DNA from: Daphnia pulex
Lineage: Eukaryota > Arthropoda > Branchiopoda > Diplostraca > Daphniidae
Length of the DNA: 64,000 bases
Direction of reading: 5' to 3'
Assembly: GCF_021134715.1 (NCBI RefSeq)
Contig: NC_060018.1
Span: forward strand, 372,001-436,000
Shown: positions 13,575 through 25,988 of the stretch, piece after piece
Numbering within the stretch: the first letter of the stretch is position 1
Layout of the letters: each line of letters opens with the position of its first letter
Notes under the pieces: model-generated
Told to the model about the DNA's origin: nothing
The model's input: only the letters and a program-made list of their open reading frames with translations
Database searches by the model: none
Program-made: the position numbers and the translations under genes

Positions 13575-16500
13575 ATGCATGAGTTATTCACCCAAGTTTT
13601 GACAAAAAAAGATTTGTCTAAGGTAAGTCGTTGTTTATCGAGTTTTGTCAATGTTATTTGCTGTTTCATTATCAAGATGCATTCTAACGTTTAGGCTGGA
13701 GACCTTTTTTCTGTTGATGATAAATCCATCATTCAAGATCTTTCTGAAGTTATTCATAAAATTAGAGAGATTATTCATCTTTCTGAATATAAAAGAAATG
13801 CAAACGATCAGAGTGTTGTTGAAATTTGCATCACCAGAGTGACTTCTGCCATTAGGTAATCCATTTTTATTTTTATTCTATTAGTTATATGTGAACCTGT
13901 GAACAAAGCTTGAATATTTTTTATGTGTAAAATTAAATTTGTTGTTTCAAATGTACAGAGAAACCGGCTCTATTGAAAAACATGCAGATGCTTTGGTTGC
14001 TCTCCTTGAGTCTTGTCTTTGTCACAGTTTGGCACCATCCAGCAAGGGAGAAGATCCACCACATACAAAAATTGCATCTGATGTTCTTTCATGCATATTT
14101 TTGGTTAGTTCTCCTTACATCCAATTCCAAATTTCCACCAAAATATTTTGTGTAACTTTAATTCAAAAATTAATTTCTTACTTATTACACCTCAGAATTA
14201 CAGCAAGAGAGGGGTGATGGAATTAGCACTGCCAGTAGCTGTGAAGTTTCTACACAAAGGAAATCGTGATCTATCGCGAAATCTGTCTTCCTATCTCTCC
14301 CTTGCAGCCATTAACAACTCGGATTTACTGGCCCAGCATATTCAACCAATCATTGATTCGTTTATATCAGGTTGACAATTTTATATGGAGGATTTCTAAT
14401 TATAGTTGAACATTTTGATTTCATTTTTTGACATTGATGTAGGTAATTATGCACTAGCTCGAGTGCTGCCCCAGGTATATGCTGTAAATCGAGAAGCAAT
14501 CCACGGACATGTGATGACCCTAGCATCGCTATTACCCCTCTGTGATACACCGGAAAAAATATCATTGTTGAGTCTTCTTGGTCCAATCGCACGCAATCAG
14601 CCTGCCTTATTGGAAGCAAGTCTACCTCAGCTTTGTGATTGTCTTTCTGTGCCTTCCGCCATTCCAGCCACACTACAGCTTCTGACAGAAATGGCAGCGT
14701 ACAAGGCCTCCTTGTTGCTAGATTATTCATCAAGAATCAAAGAAGCGGCTGAGACTTCGCCGTCAGTTGTTTGCTTGGCCGCCCAAGTGATAGCCCGTAT
14801 AGGGCAAGTAAATGAAGACCGCGGTCAGGAAGCTTTAGACTTCGTCGTCCAACAGATTATTCAAGCAGAGAATCATAACATCCCTTCATTGTTGCGAGAA
14901 GTAGCCAGTTTGTGTGCAACTCACCCGAAATTGCTTACTGAAAGACTTGTCAACAAATTGGAAAGCTACGTAGAAGCAGCACCCAGTGTCGCCAAAAACA
15001 TCTATCAACAAATGAAATCAAACCTATCAGCACAGCGTAGTGGACAAGGAGTTCCCAAGAACAACGCCAACGTCACTGTCCTTAAAGTCAACGGGGAAAA
15101 CCAACATGGCACCGCTACAAATCATCATCGACTCTCGTTGCCACTTCAAGGTTTTACAGGCAACTTGTCGAGTGTCAACAACGCAACTTCCAACAACAAT
15201 CGCGCTTCACTCGGCGGATTCGTTAATGTCGGTAATATGAGTGTGCCGATTTCAGTAGCTAGTGCTGTCTTCAGTGGCACACCTGTTTATAACTCACAAG
15301 GCATTCCCGTCCTTTTGACATTTGGACCTGGCGGCTTGAACATTACCAATCCCAGCACGACTACTTCGACTAGTAACAGCAATAGTGTCTCCAATTCTGG
15401 TAACAGAGTAGTTGGCAGCAGAACAAAACAGGCAGATGCTAGTCGCTCTACACCTAGGCTTACACCACCTACAGTGCCCGGTAGCAGTGCGGTTGCAGCC
15501 GCTGTCATGAATCGATCTATGAGCTGGATCAATGCGGTCCATATGAGTACCAATCGACTCAGCCCTAGCCCTGCTGGACCTGTTATACACAAGGGGAACA
15601 TTGCCCGATTTGGTTCATCTCATCAAATGGCTATTGGTGGAACGCCTTATGGACCAAGTCGTGAGGCCCATGGTCCAGGAATCCACAATCCAAATCAAGG
15701 TGGACGTGGAGCAGTCTTCGCTAGTCGGGGTTCCCGCGGTAGTCTTTCTACCAATCGAGTACAAGTTTCGTCTGGAAATGCAACCGCAGTCACTAGCAAT
15801 ATATCTGCATCTTCAGCAAACAACCCAATGCGCAGCGTCAGCGGAAGTTTGACGACGATGAAAGAAGACCCTGAAGCTGATCTACGAATGAATAGTTTGG
15901 TTTTTGGCCACAATAACCCAAATGTCGGACTAGGTGTTCGCGATATAGGGGTCATAGCTGGCTTGGGTGGAGGAAATCACATGACACCTTCACCCACCAT
16001 TGCTCTATCTCCCATTAGTCGAATTCAGAATCCCACCCCTTTCTCCATGATTCCTTCAAGCCTGTCTTCGTTGGCTCCTTCGCCACCTCCTATTGGGCAG
16101 AATGGCGGTGGCAGCGCTAAGATGCACGACGAAATGATCCAGTCTGCTGTCGACAACCAGCACCACAAAGCATCCATGAATACTCTGGCGTCTCAAAGCA
16201 CTTTATCTTTCCACAATTCGAGCGTAACCCTCAGTAATCCATCCGGTCAACAGCAGCCCCAACAACAAGTGGTCGTGAGACGTAACCATGCACAGTCTGG
16301 CAATTTTTCGGGCAACCCAAACGGAGAGAGGAATAGACAGGACGATGCTGTGGGTATGGCAGCGTCACAGCGTATTAGCGTCTTTGAGCCATACCCCATG
16401 CAAGATGCCGTTAAGCACTTTTGTGACAAACATCTTGATAAAATTAAAGCCTATATGGAAAGGCTAATGGCGCGACTACCTTTACCTGTTAAATGTACCA

Positions 16501-17435
16501 TTGAAGAGCGTCGATCAAAAAAACACGCCAAAGTGCACTTTACGTGCCAAGGCAAGAGCGAATATTGTCTTTATGGAAAATCTTTATTTGCTCTAAAAAC
16601 AAAACATCCTAGACTCTGGATTCACCTTATGTTTCTTGCCCTGCAGGTACGTGTCTAAACCACTTATAAAAATCAGTTTATTTTCATTTTGTTTGCTTTC
16701 CAGGCAAGGTCAACTTCGGCATTGAGTACACGAGATGCATCAGTCAGCAGTTTGAAAAATTGCTGGGATATCCTCAAGTGTGACAACCGCTCTTTCTTGA
16801 ATCTAGTTATGTCTGCCTTCCCGTCTGCTAAAGACCAAGATTGCCTGATGCATGAGCTACAACAAGACCGCTTCTTTGACGTGTTCGAATTCAATGCACC
16901 TGCTGGAACGTGGAATTGTTTTCTTTGCAATCATCCGGAACGAGCGCCTGGTTTTATGCAAGAAAATCATCCTTTGATGGAGGGCCAGCTCAAAGAAAAG
17001 AGGAACAAATGGCTCATTTTCCGACGCTGGAGGACACGTTATTTCACACTGTCAGGTGCACATCTTTCGTACAAGGAATCGGTAAGCAACTTGTTGTACT
17101 GTAGAAATGCCTGAGTGTGCTTGGAAATTAAGAAAACATTGTTGTTGTTTTTTTGTTTACAGAAGTTGGATCAAGATGCGACTCCGATCGAAATTAATCA
17201 GATTCGAAGTGTCAAAGTAGGACGTCAAGGCAGAAGCATCCCAAAAGCTTTTGAAATTTTTACCAGCGACAAGACTTATGTTCTTAAAGCTAAAGATGGT
17301 AAAAATGCAGAAGAATGGGTTCAATGCCTTTCGATTGCGGTAGCTTCGTCGCATGCTCGTGACACTCCTTCTAGACCACCTTCCCAACATTTTTCACTAG
17401 CGCAGTCACAATTCGGTTTGAGGACGGCTGTTTAA
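13575..17435 (+). CDS. melt: Melted / VEPH1 homologue (PH-domain protein)
   Basis: Seven exons join in frame (13575-13622, 13695-13855, 13959-14103, 14196-14370, 14443-16646, 16704-17081, 17163-17435) to give 1127 residues. The N-terminal 350 residues are the helical, HEAT-like Melted domain ([40 protein letters not shown]). A long Ser/Asn/Gly-rich linker of about 350 residues, mostly in the large fifth exon, is poorly conserved in the family. The C-terminal part is a Cys-containing region ([12 protein letters not shown]) followed by a PH domain ([20 protein letters not shown], then [19 protein letters not shown]) that binds phosphoinositides at the plasma membrane. In Drosophila Melted tunes insulin/TOR-FOXO signalling and photoreceptor subtype choice; in vertebrates VEPH1 has been linked to TGF-beta signalling. 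The start was chosen because the first exon and its donor read directly into the conserved N-terminus. Confidence 0.93.
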
Positions 17436-18098
17436 AGCAGTAATTTCCCAACGCCTTACAGAACTTATCAACGTTGATGTTGGCAACTTTATTTTTATAT
17501 TTGAACGACTCATACTCACCCCATTCTATAAACAACACTAATGACCATTTATCTGATTAAGCCATTGCTATTCGGAATTCCTTCTTTATTTGATTCACGA
17601 AGTCATCGCTACACATCCATTCCTCTGCTGCAAAATTAGAATTATCGTGATACGACTGTCAACATTGGATATGCTGGAGGTTAAAACTTTTTTTTCTTGC
17701 TCGATTCAAATTTAACAAAAGATTCATCAAACTATTTTCACGATCGTGCTTCCTACCTATGCCTTGTTGTTAGTGTGTTTCGCCGTGGTTTATCACCGTG
17801 TACTGGGAACCACGGCCTTGTTATATAATTTAGACTTAAACTTCCGCGGATGTACGGTATGTTCTTGCTTATTACGACGGGAAAACGTCAAGAAGAAACA
17901 GTCCGACAATACATATCAAGGTACATTAATTTAATTTAACATATTTATTTTTGCATTATTCGGGGTTGCCAAAGAAAGAAGTGAGCATCATCTTCTTTTA
18001 ATAACAACGGAAGGAGCAATAGGAAACTGGAGCATCGCCATTGTCTGGTTTTTGCCACACAAAAAAAGAGATCGTAGTGAACGGTAAGTTATGCAGTA
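17436..18098. other. Spacer between converging genes
   Basis: Lies between the stop of melted (+) and the stop of the ICE2-like gene (-), so it should hold both 3' UTRs. A 62-codon open frame at 17746-17934 begins with GTG, not ATG, and has no family resemblance. No other structure noted. Confidence 0.5.
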
Positions 18099-21021
18099 TC
18101 ATGGAGCGGTTTTGGCCGTACTTTCTTTCTTCTTGTTTTTTTTCTTTTTCCCACCACCTTTTTTTCGTATTATCTTCTTGAAACCTACCAACGTAAAATT
18201 AAGATTTAATCGCCGTAAAACATTTAGTACAAGTAATAGAGTCTGACCTTCTTCGGGTTCGAACGTAAGGGGTGGTCGGAAGAGCGCTCGCTGGATAGGC
18301 AACACAGCGTAAGGATCGAGCGCTACCCAATTTTCACCTACATCACGAACTGCGTTGGCAGTGGTATCTATTTCCGCGTAAATTTGGTGTAGATCTAGTG
18401 ATGAGGATTCCTTATCGGTCGATTCCCACACTTGTATACAGATTCCATCGTGAAATCCATGTCTAAGCAGGAACTTCCCGGGGCTTAAATTCAGATCGCA
18501 TAGGGAAGAAAGGACAGCCCATACGTTTTTCAGACAATTTGCTGGTTTGTTCTGGGTTCCATACTGAAAACTATTCTCAGCTTCAAGACATGCAACGTCC
18601 TTTTGTTCGTGAACAAGTAAATGGCCGGAGTACGCATCCAAACGCACTAAAAAAAAAAGACAAGATAGATTTGATTTACGTTTTCAAGATTTACAAAAAT
18701 GACCCACTTACTGCGAAGAAGGTTGCATTCTGGTCTCAGATACAAATCCATCCATTGCTCATTTATTTCACGGGGAGAGTAGCACTCTGCTCCGTACCAA
18801 GGTTGGTATTCAGTTTTGGGAACCATTAAAAACGTTTTCAATGGGTTATCGGGTTTAGCCTACAGGTAAATACATTTGTTTTCTTCAATAATGAGATTAT
18901 AATTAAGTATCTTGGGACTTACTATTGCCGTGTCAACGGAAGATCGGACAAGAAGGCGAACTGATTTTTCATTAACTTTTAAGTCCCATGTTCTGTAAGT
19001 TAGGTTTTCGTTCTTTTTGGGTTGAAAATATTTCTGGGGATTCTCTTTTGAAATAGTTGAAGTGTTTTTCGGGTTTTGCTTTCGCTGTGATTGCATCATT
19101 TTTTCTTGATCCTTAAGAATGACGTTGAGCAAATTGGTTGTTGTGCTTTGACTGGCTTTAAGTGGACTCTTGATATTATTTTCACAAAGTTTACCCTTTA
19201 TAATTCGTGAACTAGCATCGTTTACGGCACTTGAAATGTGTTCCCCAGTAGTCTTTCTCTTTTTCTTAGGAGACTGACCATACTCACTTCCTGTATCAAT
19301 AACTAGCGACATTCCTGATGAATCTGAATCGCAAACAGTGGATTCATCCTTCTCCAAGATTTTAATCTTCTCTGTTATTTCTGGAATTTGTCCTTCTTGA
19401 AAACCGACGTTTTTTGAATTGCCAAGTAAGCAAGTTTCGGATTGATGGGGTGTGCTCTTTTCAACGCCAAATGTTTCAATACTGTCAAGATTCACGTCAT
19501 GAGATTCAAATATATCTTCAGGGAGGTCTTCTGTGACATTCAAGGGATTTTCTCCAATTGATTCTGAATGTCCGTATTTTTTGCCCGACCCAGGGTATTT
19601 GTAGCATTTGGAAATTACGGTGCTAAACTGACGCTTAATGGCAAATCTATTGAAGAAGGCATTTTTTTCGACCACAGACATCTCGGCTGGAGGAAGCGGT
19701 TCATCAACAAAAATAACTTTTTTAATTTTGCCTAGAGGTTCAGTATCAGTTAGTTGTGTTCTATGTGAGTACTCCCCATTTAATTAAAAATATGAATTTA
19801 TACCTTGAACAAAAATTTCCTTTACTGTTATCGGAATATCCCATGCACGTCGAAAAAGAGGACCGACATTTCCTGCAAGGGAGGACAAGGTATTCGAACT
19901 AATGGCAATACTGGCTCCGTATTTGGGAGCAAGTTTAGCAGCGTTCCTATCTTTACTCACTTAGAAAAAAAAAATTCAAGTGTGTCAGTAAGTAAGTAAC
20001 AAATGTGACACATGTAACGTCGAACATACCTTGATATTCATTTTCGAGAGCGTTTGTTGGATATCGATTGTTTATGACATTTTGTTTTCGTTCTACTTTT
20101 ACTACCGTATTCATCTTAGGGAAAATCTGATAGGGAATTTGGCCTAATTCCAAAACAGTTTTATCTAAAGTCATGTCTAGGGTTATGATGTTCTCCTTGG
20201 GTATAAGAGTAATATTTCCTATGAGCTTGTAAAAAGATGGATGCAGATGTACAGTTGCTAATCTAGTCTATGCAATACAAAATAGAAAAGTGATAAAATA
20301 TGAAGTAAATTAACAGCCGGTAAATCCTTTTTTACCTTCCAAGCATCATTGACATATTTAGCAATTCCAGGATCTAAATTAGTGTAGGCAGATGGATTGT
20401 TCTTCATGATGGTTTGAGCAAATATTTGAAATTCCTGTACTTCATCTTTAAGCCTTATTTGTGTCTCCTTTTTTTCATTTTTACATCAAATTATGGAATT
20501 AATTGTCTAATTATTTTCCAGTTAAATTTAGCTGGTAAAATGAGTTTAAACAATCTTTAACTATACCTTCATATGAATAAAATCATTTGCTTCAGCTGGA
20601 ACTCCTTTATTAAATGATCTCATGATGTTATTGATCGTGAACAAATAATCTTTTTGCTCTCCAGCATTCAGAATCGATTTTTTTGGAAATGGCACTGGTA
20701 ATTGGATTTTCAGCACCTGTCCTTGGCCACCTGGACCTTGCACAGATTCACGTTTTAACTTACTAGGAGACCATGTTTTGCCTCCTGAATTTGTTTTCAT
20801 AACAAGTTGTTCTTCGTTTGACCAAGGAGACTGAGGGATACCATGGAGGGAGTGAAATGCTGCAGAGGAACTTTCAAAAACATCTTTGGGGAAAAAACTG
20901 CTTGATTCATCAACAGCCTTATCCCTGTAAATACAAAACATTGTATATTTTAGCTAGTTAATATTTTTTTATTAAATAAAAATAGGCAATCTCACCAATT
21001 TATACTCAAAAACCCCTCCAT
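18099..21021 (-). CDS. Ice2: Little elongation complex subunit 2 (ICE2/NARG2)-like
   Basis: Nuclear protein of the little elongation complex, which helps RNA polymerase II make small nuclear RNAs. The first exon (20996-21021) encodes MEGFLSINW and joins 20562-20934 (WDKAVDESSSFFPKDVFESS). Further exons run down through about 20340-20470, 20030-20270, 19810-19960 and 18920-19750. The middle is polar, rich in Lys, Ser and Glu, with a nuclear-localisation-like PKKKRKTTG. The C-terminal domain fits NARG2_C: TFLMVPKTEYQPWYGAECYS, EINEQWMDLYLRPECNLLR, VRLDAYSGHLLVHEQKDVAC, VWAVLSSLCDLNLSPGKFLL. The very end is Lys-rich (GGGKKKKNKKK). A small intron (18187-18248) may be removed there; if it is not, the reading frame stays open. 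The call rests on the C-terminal domain; the N-terminal part I would not have named alone. Confidence 0.72.
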
Positions 21022-22370
21022 TGTACGTCAATTAATAATAACAAAACCCTGACATCTATTGGATAATTAACAAGACGATTAACTGGAATCGTGCTTATAC
21101 AACGACATCTGTGGTGGGCTGCGTTAGCAAGGTACCGGAGGGCGCCGGAGGGCTGTTTATGATTGTTTACTCATTTACTCGCACTTTTAGGGTTATTGAA
21201 GGAGTGAAAGGTTATAAAATGTAAATTTTTTGTGTGAAGTTACAGATAACATAACCTACAATTTATACTTGCAATTTCATCTGATCATGTGGCCTGAAAT
21301 TGATGTACTGTACATTTACATTTTCCCAAAATGTCATCTCTTGCTCCATGTACCGACTGTACGTTTCGTCACATGCAGAGACACTTCAGAACAGTAAAAG
21401 TGAATATGTTGGTCAACTTCTTAACCTTATAAGGTTACTCATTTAGTTACTTGATGACTTTGTTTCTGATAGTAAATGAGTTTTTATTTTTCTATTAACG
21501 GTCTGGTGAAGTCTGAGGTTCTTCTTTGTATTCCAACGTGCACATGGAATAGTTGCAGCCAGCTGGTGAAAGGTGTTCCTCTTGCAGGCTTACTACCTGT
21601 ATCGGTTGTAGCTTTCATCACATGCAGTATACTTCAGAACAATTTAAAGTAATAATACTGTACGGAAGCTACGAAAAAGTTAGTGTTTGGTTTGATTTGT
21701 GAAAGTTAAATATTGCAATTTTGAACTGTATATACATGATTTCTAACTATCACTTATACAAGACCTCTATAACATATTAACTTCTAAATGTTTTATTCTA
21801 ACGTCTGTTTTAATGTCTTACATAACGGAGAACATATGACAGCAATCATTCCAGAGACGTATACAGTGCCCTGTTTTCTTTTAAATTCAACTATGATGTC
21901 TGCAATTTGGTTGTCGTTTATGACTGATCACCTTTGGTAGGTACTAGGTAGCCTACATTGCAAATAAAATAGGCTACAAAGGTCATTGGGTATTTTCTCA
22001 GGGCATGCTCTCATTATCCCATCCGATATTGTCCACCCATAAATTGGGGACAATTTCCTTTTTTTAGTTCAGGTTAATTACTGAAATTTACTCTAGTTTT
22101 ACACAAAGCAGATTTCAGGATTCGTATATTTGTAGACTGGGCCTCTAAACTAACAATGAGTCATCCAAGCAAGTAAACCAGTTAATTTTTAAAATTTTCA
22201 GCTGAATTACAAATTTTTTATTGATTAGAATAATTGGTAATTGCCGAACGGCTTTGAGCGAAATTACAGCCACGGAAAAGCAGGCAAGTCAACTTATATA
22301 AAACGAGCAGTAAATTTTGTTTGGCAGAAAAGAAACGGTGACTTGAAAACATGGCCATGCTTAAAAACAT
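21022..22370. other. Spacer with non-coding repeat block A
   Basis: Between the ICE2-like start and the SARAF stop (both -). No coding sequence is supported. Most of 21211-21680 is block A of a repeat family found again beyond SARAF. The part from 21700 to 22240 is AT-rich with no clear feature; the SARAF 3' UTR should occupy the right end. Confidence 0.5.
21211..21680. repeat. Non-coding repeat block A (two internal units)
   Basis: Aligns along most of its length with block B at 23995-24440 (shared ATCTGATCATGTGGCCTGAA, AAATGTC(A/G)TCTCTTGCT, TTTGTTTCTGATA(G/A)TAA). Each block holds two internal units ending in a motif like CATCACATGCAG followed by (A)CACTTC(A/C)(G/A)AACA and AAAGTAA; in block A these are near 21370 and 21617. 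Neither block has a long open frame. The blocks flank the SARAF gene in the same orientation. Confidence 0.7.
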
Positions 22371-23299
22371 TTAACGACTCCAAATTCCTCCAAATCCTGA
22401 GGCAGTACGAGTTCCACTGCTTGAAGCGACCTTATTTCCGGCTGTCACAAAAACTGTGGTAGGTCTGTAAACCGGATAAGGAACAGGTCTTGCGAAAGGC
22501 ATATCGGAATGCACATGGTATGAGCTAGATCTTGCAGAGCAAACAACACATGCAAACAATCCAAAAATCGCGATTACAAAAAGGAAAACGCCCAAGCAGA
22601 TTAAAAAGATGGTCAACGACGACAGCTCGGTTGATGTTCCTTGGTTGATTGATGGTGGCCCGATATCAATAATCGGAATAAATGGATGATTGTCGATTCC
22701 CTCCTTAGTCAAATCGATATTATATTCGAGCTGCAATTATAATTTGTTTATAAACACAACATTTAGATGAACTATAAAAAGAAATATTACTCCACAGGAT
22801 CCAACTAAAACATAATGATCACCAGGATAGTCGTATCCTTCACAAATGACCATAATTTTTCCAAAGCGGTAGGCATTATCCATGTCTGTTTTACACTCCC
22901 ATTGAATGGTAATTCCATCCGATCCTTGATTCTCACACTGCACCACCTTGTAAAAGAAAGAAATTGGGCAACACGTCAAAATTAAAGCTTAACAAAACAA
23001 GAACAGATTGTGAAAAAGACTACTTGAGGAATAAATGCTCTGCAGCCAGCAGTTCCTCCAACACATTTCAATTGAGGAACAGCTGGTACCCGTCTAAAGT
23101 TGGTCATTTTCCCATGGTTCAGGGTCAGCACCTTAATTTTACTCATTTGTATCGAGTAGTCTACAATTAAGAAAGATGATTCCATTTAAATTCCAACAAC
23201 CCAACAACATTTGAAACTGTGGTTACCTGGATTGGAGGCACCAAATGTGACGTGAAGGGAGACAAACACTAAAATCACTGATTTTAAATTTGTCCACAT
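22371..23299 (-). CDS. SARAF: SARAF (store-operated Ca2+ entry regulatory factor, TMEM66)
   Basis: Endoplasmic-reticulum membrane protein that slows store-operated calcium entry by acting on STIM-Orai. Exon 1 (23227-23299) encodes the signal peptide MWTNLKSVILVFVSLHVTFG. The luminal part carries the family's conserved core: KVLTLNHGKMTNFRRVPAVP, QLKCVGGTAGCRAFIPQV, then VVQCENQGSDGITIQWECK, YRFGKIMVICEGYDYPGDHY and a GSCG before the linker. One transmembrane segment follows (SSLTIFLICLGVFLFVIAIF), then a short Pro/Tyr/Ser-rich cytosolic tail (ARPVPYPVYRPTTVFV). Four exons: 23227-23299, about 23025-23160, about 22790-22947 and 22371-22733. The total of about 240 residues is shorter than the vertebrate protein because the tail is shorter. 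Intact, and probably functional. Confidence 0.93.
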
Positions 23300-23401
23300 T
23301 TTCTTTTAATTTGGCAGTCAATTAGTAGACTTAGGCGGAGGCACAGTCACTTCTAGTCTGAAATTATCAAATTTAAGTATTACTAAATTAAGATTGTTTT
23401 C

Positions 23402-23600
23402 ATAGCGATGGTTTGTTCTTTGTTGACACACGTATATACATCCCACCCCAATAAGTAAATGCTTTGATCGCTATTACCTTCGTGCTCACAGAATTCAGGA
23501 TTTTTTATTTTGATAGCGATAGTTTGCTGACTTAGATCTCACCAGCAAGTAAATGTTTTGATCGGTATTGACCTTCGTACTCACAAAATTCAGTGAAATA
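23402..23600. repeat. Imperfect tandem duplication, about 110 bp
   Basis: Two units share TAGCGAT(G/A)GTTTG, then AGTAAATG(C/T)TTTGATCG(C/G)TATT and ACCTTCGT(G/A)CTCACA(G/A)AATTCAG. The segment between these blocks differs, so the duplication is old or partly replaced. Confidence 0.65.
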
Positions 23601-23994
23601 AACAACAATTGCTTCGACTTTCAACGTTTCTGGTTTCATCGACTCGAACCGATTGTGTTACGTAGTCTGCACCGTAAAATGTGTTTGATATTTCCAGAGC
23701 TCCAGAGACTCTAGAGACTAGAATGAAGATTTTTCTAAAAAAATTACTCCTTGTAAATTTATAATAATTTTTTTGCTTTTTTTTTCAGCCATTACCCCGA
23801 CCCCGGTCCCAACTCAAGTTTCAAATAACAGTAAAATTTCGAAAAGACAAATTGACATCGTTGGAAGTAATTTCAAAATGGCTGCTTATTCCATTACGTG
23901 AAGGAGAAGGAAAACTCAAAAACTAGAAGAGTATGTCCGTACACCGTCCGTACCAGTGTCACCTGCCTAGAGTGAGTGTGCTAGAGCCAGATAT

Positions 23995-24440
23995 GAATAT
24001 TTAACGTAAATTTTTGTGTGGTGAATTATACAGATAACAAAGCCTACAATTTATACTCGGCAATTCCATCTGATCATGTGGCCTGAATGCTGAAACTGTT
24101 GTTTACCAAAATGTCGTCTCTTGCTGCACGTACCGGCTATGCGTTTATTCCCATGTAGAAATTCTTCACAATAGTAAAAGTGATCATGTCATTTATTTAT
24201 TTGATGGCCTTGTTTCTGATAATAATAGAGTTTTTAATTTTCTATTTACAGCATGGTGAAATCTGAACTTCTCCATTGCAGTCCAATGAGCTGTGCAGTG
24301 CGATTTGATGCATTGCAGGCTTGCTACCTGTACCGTTTGTGGCTTTCATCACATGCAGAAGCACTTCCAAACAATTTAAAGTAATTAAATTGATCAACTT
24401 TTTTACAGTATTAAGGCTAGACATTAAATTTGTTGATAAC
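23995..24440. repeat. Non-coding repeat block B (two internal units)
   Basis: Partner of block A across SARAF, same orientation. Internal units end near 24160 and near 24355 (TTTCATCACATGCAG). A single further unit with AATATGTCGTGTCTTGCAAC and CTGTATCGCCGTTGAG sits at 25332-25366, inside the outer end of the left palindrome arm, with its mirror copy at about 40695-40730. A weaker part of the unit (TTCGGATAGTAATTGAG) is at about 24590. These look like one dispersed local family. Confidence 0.65.
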
Positions 24441-25506
24441 TAGCTCTTCGCTTTACATCTGTTGACTTTACAGTTAAGATGGTTTAAAAAGCTTGCAAAC
24501 TGTTGATTCCTTTGTAAAAGTAATAATTAGAGATTGCTTAGTTTAACTATGCATCTATTATTTTCTTATGTTACATGTCACTTTGTTTTCGGATAGTAAT
24601 TGAGCCTTTTTCCCCCCAAGTAGAATTAACAGCCTCTTGAGGTCTGATCCTCAGTGAACGGTGTGGTGAGCTGTAGCATGCAGACTGGTGCTGGTGTCGT
24701 TCGTTCATTTAACTATGGACCGTTCAGTCGTTCGTTTATCGTAAGAAATCTGTCACTTGTCGTAGGTGTGTAAAATTGTGTCGACCAGTTGGCAAAGTAG
24801 GTTAGGGTTAAGTTTTTGATGTCGAAGACAAGTGACATCTAATTTTGTGCTTCTAAATAAGTGCTTTTGTGGAAAGTACTTGTAAAGAGCTGTAAATTTT
24901 TGTTGATGAAAACATAACAGATATTCCCTTGCTTTTTAAAAGGTGAAGTGAAATCTTGATGATCTTTGATCATCTTCTAGATTTCTTTTTCTTTAGTTAA
25001 GTGTACATTTCAAGTAAATCATTATTTGCATCTTTTAACAATTCAAGTTTTTATTGTTCTTTTGTTTTATAGATTTCCATGGTCAGTTTTATGTTTGAGC
25101 TGTTTGTGTTTGAGCTGTTTATGGTTTTGCTGTATGGGGTACAGTGGTTTTGCAGTCCTTTTCCAGTTGAGAGATGCGCTGAAATGGAGCTTGTGCAGAC
25201 TAGTAGTTGAACATCATACTTAAATGTGTCATTTGCCTATGTTGGTGTCCATGCAGTATATGCAGTGTTGTGCAAAATAGTCGATGTTGCCTGATGGCTG
25301 TCGGGCTTATTTTATCGACAGCATTTTGTCAATATGTCGTGTCTTGCAACCTGTATCGCCGTTGAGGTAATGCTTGATGTACAGTCTCATTTAATTATTG
25401 ACTTTAAGTTATTATCTCCGTTTTCATTTCAGTTGATTCGTTTGCCGCCGTTCCTTAGACTTGATCCACCGGTGAAACTAAGAAGACGTTGCTGAAATTC
25501 AAGATT

Positions 25507-25988
25507 GATCAATAAATTATGTAGATAAATTGCAAGTGCATAATCTGGGCTCCCTTCTTCAGTGGCCCCGTTTCCCTAAATAACCACTAACCAACGCCCG
25601 CCGGTGGTCACTCACTCGCTGCGACAACCAGGAAGAAGGGAGATGTCTGGTCGAACGGGGACGTGCAAGGCGCATGATTCGATGAAATCTGTTGGAGGGT
25701 CAAGATTCTAAGTCGGAAGCCTACTATGATGCATTGCTCTCTTAAAAACTGTTCCTCGGCTCTCTTAAAAACCGTTCCTCGGCTCTCTTCGCTCTTTTTC
25801 CGATTTCTCTTAACCATGGCCGGGTAATCTCCCTGGTCGAGTCAGTCAGGCAGTGTCTTCCCTTGCTTGACTGGCTACAGTTTGAACCGGACGGTCTGTT
25901 AAAATAAGAATTTAAATCTAGAACAACGCCTCCTTTGAGCAGGCGGAAAAGGACAATCCTGAATCCTTTAGGATTGCCATTCCATCGA
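25507..25988. other. 482-bp segment present only in the left arm
   Basis: In the right arm the same point reads GATTCGGAAGGCTT, so five bases replace this whole segment. It starts GATCAATAAATTATG and ends CCATTCCATCGA. It has no clear terminal inverted repeat and no target-site duplication. It holds a two-copy motif GGCTCTCTTAAAAAC at about 25734-25790. It is either an insertion in the left arm or a deletion with filler in the right. Confidence 0.7.

Larger units (their letters stand above)
23300..25224. other. Gene-free spacer with repeats, left flank of the big inverted repeat
   Basis: No supported gene. Contains a tandem duplication (about 23402-23600), repeat block B (23995-24440) and a weaker related stretch near 24560-24760. 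A GTTTGAGCTGTTT doublet lies at 25093-25120. The right edge abuts the outer end of the left palindrome arm. Confidence 0.45.

Noticed and set aside
17746..17934. Small secreted peptide frame after melted
   Set aside because: Starts with GTG rather than ATG and lies in the probable 3' UTR.
21440..21520. Possible C/D-box snoRNA (TGATGA and CTGA motifs)
   Set aside because: Box spacing is wrong, the terminal stem is weak and the sister block has TGATGG; kept only as part of the repeat family.
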